From: Oscillospiraceae bacterium
GTDB lineage: Bacteria; Bacillota; Clostridia; Oscillospirales; Acutalibacteraceae
Assembly (NCBI GenBank): GCA_015066175.1
Contig: SVOW01000006.1
Coordinates: 1 to 64,000 of the forward strand
Reading direction: 5' to 3'
DNA: 64,000 nt
Position 1 is the stretch's first letter, and the number at the start of each line of letters is the position of its first letter. The position numbers and the translations under genes are program-made. This document shows, one piece after another, positions 43,409 through 53,100 of the stretch. Under the pieces are notes generated by a model. The model was not told where the DNA came from. It did not search any database and was given only the letters and a program-made list of their open reading frames with translations.

Positions 43409-45772
43409 TCACACAAGTTTTGTAAACATTTCAAGTATTCTCTTAACGCAGAGTTCAAGGTCTGCACGTGTAAGATTACCTGCATCGTAAGCTGCTTTCA
43501 GGTCTTCGGGATAACCGCAGTGCATCTTCATATCGTTACCTGCTTTAACTTCTTTGACAGGGTCGTTTTTAACACCCCAGTCAGTAACAACCATTCCTTT
43601 GAAGCCCCATTCATCACGGAGAATTCCTGTAAGAAGTTCATAGCTTTCCGATGTGTGCTGACCGTTAATGAGATTATATGATGACATTAATGTGTAGGGG
43701 TCAGCTTCTTTAACTGCAATTTCAAAGCCCTTGAGATAAATTTCACGTAAAGCTCTTTCTGAAAGGCGTGAATCGCAACCCATTCTGTTAGCTTCCTTGT
43801 TGTTACAAGCGAAGTGTTTTATTGAAACTGCAACTTTCTTTGACTGAATACCTCTTGTTGCTGCAGCAGCAGATTTACCTGCTACCAACGGGTCTTCTGA
43901 ATAATATTCAAAGTTTCTTCCGCAGAGAGGGTCTCTGTGAATGTTAAGTGCAGGAGCAAGCCAGATTCCTAAATTGTTTTCGCGCAGCTCAGCACCGCCT
44001 GCAGCACCAACTTCAGAAATAAGGTCGGGATCCCATGTACATGCAAGGAGTGTAGCACAGGGCCATGCAGTTGTGGGAATTCCTGTTTCGGGCTCAAGGC
44101 GTAAACCTGCAGGACCGTCTGCTGTGGGCACAGCAGGAACATCGAGTCTCTTGAGGGGACCGAAACAACCTGTGTTTGCAACGCCCGTTGGCGGCTGACC
44201 GCCTACAAAATACATAAGCTCATCAAGAGTGAACTGTCTTACAAATTCATCCATTGAAATTTCTTCGCCCACTTTGTCAAAACCGATTTCTTTTTCGGGA
44301 GCAGTAACATCTACGGGCTTGTTTTCTGCATAGAAGTAGCTTTCTTCGCCTGTGGGAAGGCTTTCAAAGCTTCCGTCAGAAAGCATACGTTTTGCAAGTT
44401 TAAAGGGTTTGCACCAGTTTTTAAGCTGTAATGTAACTGTGTCTTCAGCTACTACGTATTCAAAATCAAGCTTTTCTGCGCTTCTTACATCTGTGCCCAG
44501 ATAGAATTTATAAGCACCCTTTTCAAGCACATAAGCTGATTTCTGAACTTTTCCAAGGTCATCAAAGCTTGCCATGTCGTTGATATCAAAAGAAAGAACA
44601 AGAGTTTCTTCTTCACCGGGTGAGAGAAGCTTTGTTTTCTTGTAAGCACAAAGTTCACGTGCAGGTTTTCCTAATTTTCCCTGAGGAGCACTGTAGTAAA
44701 CCTGAATAACTTCTTTACCTGCAACCGCTCCTGTGTTTTTAACATTTGCAACTGCAACTATTTTACCTTCGTTTTCAATAGCGAGTTTTGATGTGATTTC
44801 AAATGTTGTGTAGGAAAGGCCAAATCCGAAAGGATAGCGTACATATTCTTTTGCACCGGGAATTGTTTCGAAATAACGGTAACCTACATAGATATCGTCT
44901 GAATAATCAAGGTGGTCAAAGCATTCCCAGAAATCATCTTTACAGGGGAAATAATCATATGATTTTGCGATTGTATCTGCAAGTTTACCAGAGGGGTTAA
45001 CGTCACCGCAGAGCACATCCGCAATTGCAGCACCGCCTTCAAGTCCGCCCTGCCAAGAGAAAAGCACTGCATCAACATCGTCATTTTCTGCTAAAAATTC
45101 GCAGTCGATTGTAGCACCTGAATTTATTACAATAATAACTTTGCTGAAAAGTTTGCCTGCTTTTGTGATAAGGTCTTTTTCCAAATTAGAAAGGTAGTAG
45201 TCACCGCCCTGAGGTCTGCGGTCAACACCTTCAGCAGAAAAACGGCTCAGAGTGATAATCGCAGTGTCTGCGTTTTTAGCAGCGTCTTCAATAAGTGACG
45301 CCGGCACTTCTGCTTCAGGCACATGCATACTTGCGAATGTATCGTAAGTCATATCGTCACGCTTTGTGCAGAATTCCATTGCGTTAACAATGTCCCATGT
45401 TGCATTAATCTGTGCCTGAGTGGGAATGTTTACGCTTTCTCTTTTTACATAATCTTTATAAAAATCAATAAGGGGCATATAGATTTTCACATCTTTTTCT
45501 TCAAAGCCTTCGAAGATATTGCAGATGTAAGGTGTGTGCACGTCGCCGCTTCCGCCGCCGCCTTTTATGTATTCAATAGTTGCTTTGCCGAAAAGAGCAA
45601 TTTTTTCACCCTTTTTAAGGGGCAGAGCATTGTCTTTGTTTTTAAGAAGTACCATACCTTCTGTGGCTGCTCTTCTTGAAAGATTAACGTGCTTTAAAGA
45701 AGCAGTAACACATTTTCCGTCTTCGCCGAGAGGGATACAAGGCTGATACCTGAATCTTGCATATTTGTTCAT
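43409..45772 (-). CDS. Domain-permuted GH3 beta-glycosidase (cytoplasmic)
   Basis: 787 aa, no signal peptide. The usual GH3 order is reversed. The alpha/beta sandwich comes first (RRAATEGMVLLKNKDNALPL, about 30-320), then a fibronectin III-like domain (about 340-430), and the TIM-barrel last (about 500-787), with GGRNFEYYSEDP-like segment, KHFACNN and nucleophile D731 in MVVTDWG. Ruminococcus and Butyrivibrio beta-glucosidases have this arrangement. Probably beta-glucosidase or xylosidase on imported oligosaccharides. GGAGGTC precedes the ATG. Confidence 0.92.
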   Translation of the reverse strand: MNKYARFRYQPCIPLGEDGKCVTASLKHVNLSRRAATEGMVLLKNKDNALPLKKGEKIALFGKATIEYIKGGGGSGDVHTPYICNIFEGFEEKDVKIYMPLIDFYKDYVKRESVNIPTQAQINATWDIVNAMEFCTKRDDMTYDTFASMHVPEAEVPASLIEDAAKNADTAIITLSRFSAEGVDRRPQGGDYYLSNLEKDLITKAGKLFSKVIIVINSGATIDCEFLAENDDVDAVLFSWQGGLEGGAAIADVLCGDVNPSGKLADTIAKSYDYFPCKDDFWECFDHLDYSDDIYVGYRYFETIPGAKEYVRYPFGFGLSYTTFEITSKLAIENEGKIVAVANVKNTGAVAGKEVIQVYYSAPQGKLGKPARELCAYKKTKLLSPGEEETLVLSFDINDMASFDDLGKVQKSAYVLEKGAYKFYLGTDVRSAEKLDFEYVVAEDTVTLQLKNWCKPFKLAKRMLSDGSFESLPTGEESYFYAENKPVDVTAPEKEIGFDKVGEEISMDEFVRQFTLDELMYFVGGQPPTGVANTGCFGPLKRLDVPAVPTADGPAGLRLEPETGIPTTAWPCATLLACTWDPDLISEVGAAGGAELRENNLGIWLAPALNIHRDPLCGRNFEYYSEDPLVAGKSAAAATRGIQSKKVAVSIKHFACNNKEANRMGCDSRLSERALREIYLKGFEIAVKEADPYTLMSSYNLINGQHTSESYELLTGILRDEWGFKGMVVTDWGVKNDPVKEVKAGNDMKMHCGYPEDLKAAYDAGNLTRADLELCVKRILEMFTKLV

Positions 45773-45803
45773 AAAACAGACCTCCGTCTTTTTGGTTTAT
45801 ATA

Positions 45804-45833
45804 ATTATATACTTTTGAGTTGATAAACGTCAA
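45804..45833 (-). promoter_or_regulatory. Promoter of the cytoplasmic GH3 gene
   Basis: On the - strand TTGACG (45833-45828), 18 bp, TATAAT (45809-45804). The -10 is embedded in TATATAATTATATA (45798-45811), a perfect palindrome. Confidence 0.6.
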
Positions 45834-45839
45834 GGGGTG

Positions 45840-45867
45840 TTGATTTTTATTTTATGAAATGTATAAT
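45840..45867 (+). promoter_or_regulatory. Promoter of the Gfo/Idh/MocA gene
   Basis: TTGATT (45840-45845), 16 bp, TATAAT (45862-45867), placed back to back with the GH3 promoter. Confidence 0.55.
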
Positions 45868-45901
45868 AAAAATGTATATTGAAATAAAGAGGTGTGTTGT
45901 T

Positions 45902-46888
45902 ATGAAAAAATTACGTTTCGGCATTGTAGGCACAGGCACTATTGCTCACCGTTTTGCAAATGCAATTAAAAATGTAGAAGAAGCAGAGCTTGTTGCAGTG
46001 GCATCAAGGACAAAAGAAAATGCAGAAAAATTCGGCGATGAATTTGAAATCCCCGTGCGTTTTGACAGTTACGAAAAAATGGCACAGTCTGACGTTATTG
46101 ATGCGGCATATATTGCAGTGCCTCATTCAGGACATATTACTTGTTCCATGCTTATGATGAACAATAAAAAACACGTTCTCTGCGAAAAGCCTATGGCAGT
46201 AAATTTAAGAGAAGCACAGGAAATGTTCAGTTGTGCAAAAGAAAATAATGTTCTTCTTATGGAAGCAATGTGGGCAAGGCTTGTGCCCGGCACACTTAAA
46301 ATGCTGCAACTTGTAAAAGAAGGAGTTTTCGGTGATATCCTTGCAGTTGAAGGAAAATTCTGCTATACAATGGATGAAGACGAAATGGACCATCATGTTT
46401 TCAAGCCTGAAAACGGAGGCGGCTCACTTCTTGATGTGGGTGTGTACGGGCTTAATTTTGCAAGCTGGTATCTGGGCAAAGATGTTACCGATATAAAAGC
46501 GGAATGCACTTACTTTAACGGCACAGACAGCCATATGTGTGTGCTTATGAAATATAAAGATGAAAAAATTGCAGATATTTCAAGTGCAACACTTTTAAGA
46601 AAGCCAAATGAAGGATTTGTTTACGGCAGTAAAGGATATGCACGTCTTCCCAGATTTTACGCACCTCAGGAAATACATATTCAGTTGAATAACGGTGAAA
46701 GCGAAACAATTTCTGTTCCTTACGCAGGTAACGGATTTGAAGAACAGATTAAACATTTCTGTGATTGTGTACGAAAAGGTATGACAGAAAGTGATATAGT
46801 AACACCTGAACAGACACTTTTTATCACTGAACAGATGGATAAAATAAGAAAAATGACAGCTATCATATATCCACAGGATATAAATTAG
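45902..46888 (+). CDS. Gfo/Idh/MocA-family oxidoreductase
   Basis: 328 aa NAD(P)-dependent dehydrogenase. Rossmann GIVGTGTIAHRF (7-18), VASRTKENAEKF, CEKPMAVN (the conserved EKP), GGGSLLDVGVYGLNF in the substrate domain. Probably oxidises a sugar or related polyol. ATG at 45902 is chosen because GAGGTG at 45889-45894 precedes it and the Rossmann fold starts here; a longer frame would include the promoter region. Divergent from the GH3 gene, suggesting joint control. Confidence 0.9.
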   Translation: MKKLRFGIVGTGTIAHRFANAIKNVEEAELVAVASRTKENAEKFGDEFEIPVRFDSYEKMAQSDVIDAAYIAVPHSGHITCSMLMMNNKKHVLCEKPMAVNLREAQEMFSCAKENNVLLMEAMWARLVPGTLKMLQLVKEGVFGDILAVEGKFCYTMDEDEMDHHVFKPENGGGSLLDVGVYGLNFASWYLGKDVTDIKAECTYFNGTDSHMCVLMKYKDEKIADISSATLLRKPNEGFVYGSKGYARLPRFYAPQEIHIQLNNGESETISVPYAGNGFEEQIKHFCDCVRKGMTESDIVTPEQTLFITEQMDKIRKMTAIIYPQDIN

Positions 46889-46907
46889 TATATTTTTATA
46901 AAAACAG

Positions 46908-46936
46908 TTGACATTGATTATAAAATTTTGTATTAT
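46908..46936 (+). promoter_or_regulatory. Promoter of the exported GH3 gene
   Basis: Perfect TTGACA (46908-46913), 17 bp, TATTAT (46931-46936), predicted start near 46943. Confidence 0.8.
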
Positions 46937-46944
46937 AACTACAA

Positions 46945-46988
46945 GGTGGTATCGGAAATCCAAAAGAATTTTTGATACTACCATTTTT
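46945..46988 (+). promoter_or_regulatory. Terminator-like hairpin in the leader of the exported GH3 gene
   Basis: GGTGGTATC (46945-46953) pairs with GATACTACC (46974-46982), one G-U pair, 20-nt loop, followed by ATTTTT. It starts about two bases after the predicted transcription start and ends 20 bases before the coding start, so it could act as an attenuator or mRNA-stabilising stem. Confidence 0.5.
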
Positions 46989-47008
46989 CATTAAAGGAAG
47001 GGATAGAA

Positions 47009-49615
47009 ATGAAAAAAGGAATGAAAAGAATTATTTCAATGGTTCTTGTGTTTTCCATTGTGATTTCAGCGCTTTCACTTGTTTTTGCAGTAAGCGGTAA
47101 CATCGACCCTGAAATTATCAAAGAAACATCAAAGACAGCAGTTGAAATTGAAGCTGAAGGTATTGTTCTTCTTAAAAATGAAGATAATGTTCTTCCTCTT
47201 GACGGCAAAAAAGTCAATGTTTTCGGTGCAGGTTCAGTCTGCCCGTTTATCGGCAGCTCAAGTTCAGGCGGCGTTGTTTCTGATGACCCTGTAACTTTCT
47301 ATGATGCACTTGATGAAGCGGGTATCGAATATAACGAGAGCCTTCGTGCACTTTATGAAAAGCATTGTGGCTCAAATGCACTTCCCAAAACAAAAAATAC
47401 TGTTATTAATAACGGCCTTGCAATTCTTCTTGCAAAGGATTCACTTGAAGAAATGCCCGACTCAAAACTTAACGATAAAGTTATGAACGAGGCGAAAGAT
47501 TTTTCAGACACAGCAATTCTTGTAATAAGCAGAATCGGTGCGGAAGAAACTGACCTTGACCCCAATGTGCTTCACCTTACAGATGAAGAAATCACACTTG
47601 TTGAAAAGCTTGATAAGAATTTCGAAAATGTTATTGTTCTTTTCAATATCGGTAACATTATGGAAATGGGTTGGATTGATGAATACGACAGCATCAAAGC
47701 AGCTGCAATTATCTGGATTCCCGGTGAATTCGGTATGACAGCTGTGGCACAGATGCTCAAAGGTGAAGTTAATCCTTCAGGTCGACTTGCAGATACAGTT
47801 GCTTACAAAACGGCAGACTATCCCTCAAGTGCTTGCTTCGGTAATCATGAATATACAGAAGACGGCACATATATTGAATACCTTGAAGGTATTTATGTAG
47901 GCTACCGTTACTTTGAAACATTTGCAAAAGATAAAGTTCAGTTCCCATTCGGTTACGGCCTTTCATACACAACTTTTGAAAAAGAATTAGTTGAAAAGAC
48001 TGTTACGGAAAACGAAATCACAGTTTCTGTTAAAGTTACAAACACAGGAGCGGTTGCAGGTAAAGACGTTGTTCAGGTTTATTACAGTGCACCGTATTAC
48101 GAAGGCGGAATTGAAAAGAGTGCAATCAACCTTATTGCATTTGATAAAACTGAAATGCTCGAACCCGGTAAGAGCGAAACTGTAACACTCACTTTTGAAA
48201 TTGACGATATGGCTTCTTACGACCATAAAGTAAACGAAGCATGGATATTGGAAAAAGGCACATATGAAATTATCATCGGCGAAAATGTAAGAGAACATAT
48301 TGATTCTTTTGAATATGTTCAGGCTGAAGATAAAATTATGAAATATGACGATGTGACAGGTACAGAAATTGAAAACCGTTTTGAAGATGCATATAACGGC
48401 TTCCCTGTTCTTTCAAGAAAAGCAGGCACACCCACATATCCTACTTTCAGACAGCTTGACAAAGCAGACGGTCTTGCAACAGCAGACGATTTCCCCCTTC
48501 CCCAAACAGAAGGCGAAGTTCCGAAAACAGGCGTAGTTTACGATGAGGTTATCACTCTTCAGGATGTTTACGAAGATGAAAGCCTTTGGGATAAATTCCT
48601 TGACCAGCTTACGGTTGAAGAAATGGCTGAATTGGTTGCAGACGGCGGTTACGGCACAAGAGGAATTGAACGTCTTGGCATCCCTGCAACGAGCGATAAC
48701 GATGGTCCTTCAAGCATCAAGGGCAGAAAAGGTATTCTTTTCACAGACACAGCAACAGCATATCCCAGTGTAGCAGTTATGGCTTGCACATGGAATACAG
48801 AGCTTATGACAAAGCTCGGTGAGGGCGTAGGTGTAGAAGCGAGAGATATGGGCACAGACATCTGGTATGCTCCCGCAGTTAACCTTCACAGAAATCCTGC
48901 AGGCGGCAGAAACTATGAATATTTTTCAGAAGATCCTGTTATTTCAGGTAAAATGGCATCTGCAATGATTACTGGTTGCCATAACGAAGGCCTTGCAGTT
49001 ACAATTAAGCACTTTGCTCTTAACGAACAGGATACAAACAGAAAAGGCGTATGCACATGGGCAGATGAACAGACAATCCGTGAACTTTACCTTAAAGCAT
49101 TTGAAATTCCGATCAAGGAAACAAATTGTAAAGGTGTAATGTCTTCATATAACAGAATCGGCACAACATGGGCAGGCGGTAACGGTGCACTTCTCAACGA
49201 AGTGTTGAGAAACGAATGGGGCTTTGAAGGTTTTGTAGTTTCTGACTATTCATGGAATATGACAGGTACAGGTTATATGAACCCTGTTATTGCAGTTTAT
49301 AACGGTAACGATACAATTCTTTCAGGCGTGTGGATTCTCAACTATCCCTCACACGTTTCTGTTATAAAGAAAGTATACGAGCAGGATCCCATTGGTATGG
49401 GTAACGCATTAAGACAGGCAACAAAGAATCTCTGCATTGCAAAAATGAGCACAAGAGCATTCCTTGACCCGCAGGATTACGACGATTCACTCAAAGGAAA
49501 CCTTGATGATTTCTCAGATTGGGAATGGAAATTCCCCTATGTGTTCACTTTCGTAGAATTTATCCTTAATAATTTCTTTAACATTATTCTCTGGCTTGCA
49601 GGAAAAATCTGCTAA
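47009..49615 (+). CDS. Exported, domain-permuted GH3 glycosidase with terminal membrane segments
   Basis: 868 aa. Lys-rich N-terminus and hydrophobic segment (about 9-28) form a signal peptide or anchor. Permuted domains as in the neighbouring cytoplasmic GH3: sandwich domain at about 40-320 (EAEGIVLLKNEDNVLPL), FnIII-like domain at 335-430, TIM barrel at about 555-790 with AGGRNYEYFSEDP, IKHFALNEQDTNR and nucleophile D746 in FVVSDYSW. The C-terminus carries a second hydrophobic stretch (843-866, FTFVEFILNNFFNIILWLAG). Likely holds the enzyme on the outer face of the membrane. GGAAGGGA precedes the ATG. Confidence 0.9.
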   Translation: MKKGMKRIISMVLVFSIVISALSLVFAVSGNIDPEIIKETSKTAVEIEAEGIVLLKNEDNVLPLDGKKVNVFGAGSVCPFIGSSSSGGVVSDDPVTFYDALDEAGIEYNESLRALYEKHCGSNALPKTKNTVINNGLAILLAKDSLEEMPDSKLNDKVMNEAKDFSDTAILVISRIGAEETDLDPNVLHLTDEEITLVEKLDKNFENVIVLFNIGNIMEMGWIDEYDSIKAAAIIWIPGEFGMTAVAQMLKGEVNPSGRLADTVAYKTADYPSSACFGNHEYTEDGTYIEYLEGIYVGYRYFETFAKDKVQFPFGYGLSYTTFEKELVEKTVTENEITVSVKVTNTGAVAGKDVVQVYYSAPYYEGGIEKSAINLIAFDKTEMLEPGKSETVTLTFEIDDMASYDHKVNEAWILEKGTYEIIIGENVREHIDSFEYVQAEDKIMKYDDVTGTEIENRFEDAYNGFPVLSRKAGTPTYPTFRQLDKADGLATADDFPLPQTEGEVPKTGVVYDEVITLQDVYEDESLWDKFLDQLTVEEMAELVADGGYGTRGIERLGIPATSDNDGPSSIKGRKGILFTDTATAYPSVAVMACTWNTELMTKLGEGVGVEARDMGTDIWYAPAVNLHRNPAGGRNYEYFSEDPVISGKMASAMITGCHNEGLAVTIKHFALNEQDTNRKGVCTWADEQTIRELYLKAFEIPIKETNCKGVMSSYNRIGTTWAGGNGALLNEVLRNEWGFEGFVVSDYSWNMTGTGYMNPVIAVYNGNDTILSGVWILNYPSHVSVIKKVYEQDPIGMGNALRQATKNLCIAKMSTRAFLDPQDYDDSLKGNLDDFSDWEWKFPYVFTFVEFILNNFFNIILWLAGKIC

Positions 49616-49631
49616 ACAGTAAATAAACAGT

Positions 49632-49667
49632 AAAAGTGGCTGACACACAGAGTGTCAGCCACTTTTT
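49632..49667. terminator. Bidirectional terminator between the exported GH3 and DUF212 genes
   Basis: AAAAGTGGCTGACAC / GTGTCAGCCACTTTT, 15-bp stem, 5-nt loop, T-runs on both strands, between convergent genes. Confidence 0.93.
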
Positions 49668-49678
49668 ATTTATTGTGT

Positions 49679-50131
49679 TTATTTATAGACAAAGAAGTGA
49701 AGTGCAAGGGCAATAGCGATGCCGAGAGCAGAGCCGATTACAACCTGAAGAGGTGTGTGACCGATTGCAACCTTAAGTTTGACATCCAATTCGCCGCCTT
49801 TTTCTTTAATCAGTTTTTTCAGCACCTTGGAGTGTTTGCCTGTTTCATAACGCACACTGAAAGCATCATTCATAACAATCAATGCAAAAAGGAAAGATAC
49901 GGCAAATTGAAATGAAGACAATCCGTAAAGCACAACGCTTGCAACACATAAAGCGCTGACGCTTGAAGCGTGTGAACTGGGCATGCCTCCGTTTGCAACA
50001 ATACGCCGCAAGCCTTTGATTGATTTGTCTTTGAATATTCCGTGTACGCCTTTTATAAACTGGGCTAAAAACCAGGAAGAAAAAACAGAAATGAAAGTAT
50101 AGTTGGAAATAAGCTTTTCGAAAATATCCAT
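49679..50131 (-). CDS. DUF212 (divergent PAP2-like) membrane protein
   Basis: 150 aa with about four hydrophobic segments. The motif GGMPSSHASSVSALC (48-62) and IGHTPLQVVIGS (123-134) match the PAP2-like phosphatase signature as preserved in DUF212. A lipid-phosphate phosphatase role is inferred from the fold only. GGGGAGTG precedes the ATG. It lies 16 bases after the stop of the large activase-dehydratase gene and is probably co-transcribed. Confidence 0.85.
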   Translation of the reverse strand: MDIFEKLISNYTFISVFSSWFLAQFIKGVHGIFKDKSIKGLRRIVANGGMPSSHASSVSALCVASVVLYGLSSFQFAVSFLFALIVMNDAFSVRYETGKHSKVLKKLIKEKGGELDVKLKVAIGHTPLQVVIGSALGIAIALALHFFVYK

Positions 50132-50147
50132 TACACACTCCCCAAAT

Positions 50148-53100
50148 TTAATTCTTTGCTATTTCGTCTGCTGCAGAAAGAAGAAGCTTGATTCTGTTGA
50201 CCTGATTTACCTCAGATGCACCGGGGTCATAGTCAATTGCAGCGATGTTTGCTTTAGGATAAGTTTTTTTCATTGCTTTGATAACACCTTTGCCCACAAC
50301 GTGGTTAGGAAGACAAGCAAAAGGCTGTATGCACACAATGTTGGGCGTTCCTGTTGTGATAAGCTCTGCCATCTCGCCTGCAAGGAACCAGCCTTCACCG
50401 TATTGATTGCCGAGAGAAAGGAATGGTTTAGCAAGTTTTGCAACGTGTTCAATCTTCATAGGTGCTTCAAAATGCTTGCTTTTTTCAAGGGCTTTTATAG
50501 CAGGACGTTTGAAAAGTCTTACAACTTTTACACCAACGCGTGCAACCAAAGATGCAACCCATCTTGAACCGAGATAACGGTGCTTATAATCATTTTTGTA
50601 GAGATAATAGTTTGCAAAGTCCATAAGGTCAGGAACAACTGCCTCAGCACCTTCTTTTTCGAGAAGTTCAACAATATGGTTGTTTGCAAGAGGCATATAT
50701 TTAACGAGAATTTCGCCGACCACGCCTACACGGTGCTTTCTGATATCTTCACGTATGGGAAGATTGTCGAAATCAGCAACAATCTTTTTGCAGAGCTTAC
50801 TGTATGAATATTTCTTACTTTTTCCTGTAAGTGTGTCAATACAGAGCTGACTTAATTCTTTGTGCAGCTTGTTTGCTGAACCTTTAACCATTTCGTAAGG
50901 ACGCATATGGTAAAGGCAACGCATAAATAAGTCGCCGTATACAACAGCCTGAATTGCGTCAAGGAGCATTTTAGGCGGGATTTTGAAGCCTTCGTTTTTC
51001 TCCATACCGTTTGCGTTAAGAGAAATAACGGGAATGTGAGAAAGTCCCACACTGCCAAGAGCACGGCGGATAAAACCTACGTAGTTACTTGCACGGCAGC
51101 AACCGCCTGTCTGCGTCATAATAATTGCAAGCTTGTCTGTGTTATATTTGCCTGAAAGCACAGCTTCCATAATCTGACCTACAACAGTAATAGACGGGAA
51201 GCATGCATCGTTGTTTACGAATTTAAGACCCACATCAATTGCCTGACGGTTATCGTTACGCAAAACTTCAACATTGAAGCCGTATTTGATGAAAACAGGT
51301 TCAACAAGTTCAAGGTGAATCGGGCTGAACTGAGGAACGAGAATTGTATATTTATCGTCATGCATTGCCTGAGTATATTCAGTTCTGCGGTAATTGAGAG
51401 GTTTGGGGTCAGGTTTTACTTTTCTTTCGTGACGCTGTTTGATTGCAGCGAGAAGGCTACGCAGTCTTATTCTTGCAGCACCAAGGTTGTTTACCTCGTC
51501 TATTTTAAGGACTGTATAGAGCTTGTTGCAGTTATCAAGAATTTCAAACACCTGGTCAGTTGTAACTGCGTCAAGTCCGCAACCGAAAGAGTTGAGCTGA
51601 ATCAGTTCAAGGTCGTCGCGTCTGCTTATAAATTCTGCCGCAGTGTAAAGCCTTGAATGGTAAACCCACTGGTCGTTTACACGCACAGGTCTTTCAGGAT
51701 TGAAGTCAATAGGAAGGCTGTCTTCAGTAAATACCGAAAGACCATAAGAAGCAATCATTTCAGGTATGCCGTGGTTGATTTCAGGGTCAATGTGATAAGG
51801 ACGTCCTGCAAGAACAATGCCACAACCGTTGTTCTTTTCCATTTCTTCAAGTATTCTGCGACCTTCTTCTCTGATGTCGCTTTTAGCTTTAAGCTGTTCG
51901 TTCCATGCAGCATTTACTGCAGCGCGTGTTTCTTTTTCGTCGATTGACCATTCTTCAAGGCAGAGTTTGACAAGTCGGTCTGCCAGTATCTGCTCATTTG
52001 TGAATGCCATAAAAGGACGCAGGTATTTTACATCACCGTCAGTAACAGCTTCAACATTGTTTTTGAGGTTTTCAGCGTATGAAACAACAATGGGGCAGTT
52101 ATAGTGGTTCTGTGCATCAGGTGTTTCCTGACGTTCATAATAAATGCAGGGATGGAAAATTGTTCTGATACCCTTGTTTATAAGCCACTGAACGTGACCG
52201 TGAGAAAGTTTTGCAGGGTAACATTCAGATTCAGACGGAATGCTTTCCATTCCCAATTCGTAGATTTTTCTGTCTGAAAGGGGAGATAATTCAACTCTGA
52301 AACCAAGCTTATGGAAGAATGTTGCCCAGAATGGGAAGTTTTCATACACATTGAGCACTCTGGGAATACCGATTGTTCCGCGGGGAGTGCTTTCCGGATT
52401 TGGATAATCGAAAATTCTTTTAAGTTTATATTCAACCATGTTAGGTGCTTTTGAACTGTTTTTCTCGCCGGCGCCTTTTTCACAACGGTTGCCTGTGATG
52501 TGTCTGCGACCGTCAGGGAATTTATTGATAGTAAGCATACAGTTGTTGGAACAACCTTTGCAACGTGTTGTTGTGCTCTCGTATGTAAGAGAGAGTATAC
52601 TTTCAAGGTCAGTCATAGATGTGGGCTGTCCGTTATAATGGTTTTTTGCAATAAGAGCAGCACCAAATGCACCCATAACACCTGAAATATCAGGGCAGAT
52701 TGCATTTACACCTGAAATCATTTCAAATGCTCTTAAAACAGCCTGATTATGGAAAGTACCGCCCTGAACAACGATGTGTTCACCAAGGTCTTTGCTGTCT
52801 GCAAGTTTGATAACCTTGTAAAGGGCATTTTTTATAACCGAATAAGCAAGACCTGAAGAGATATCAGGAAGACCTGCGCCTTCTTTCTGAGCCTGCTTTA
52901 CGTTGGAGTTCATAAAAACAGTGCAGCGTGTACCTAAATCAACGGGGTTTTCGGCAAAAAGAGCCTGCTTACTGAAGTCTTCGGCAGAATAGCCAAGAGA
53001 GTTTGCAAAGTTTTCAATGAAAGAGCCGCAACCTGAAGAACAAGCTTCGTTGAGCATAATTGTATCAACTGCACCATCACGCAGTTTTATACATTTCATA

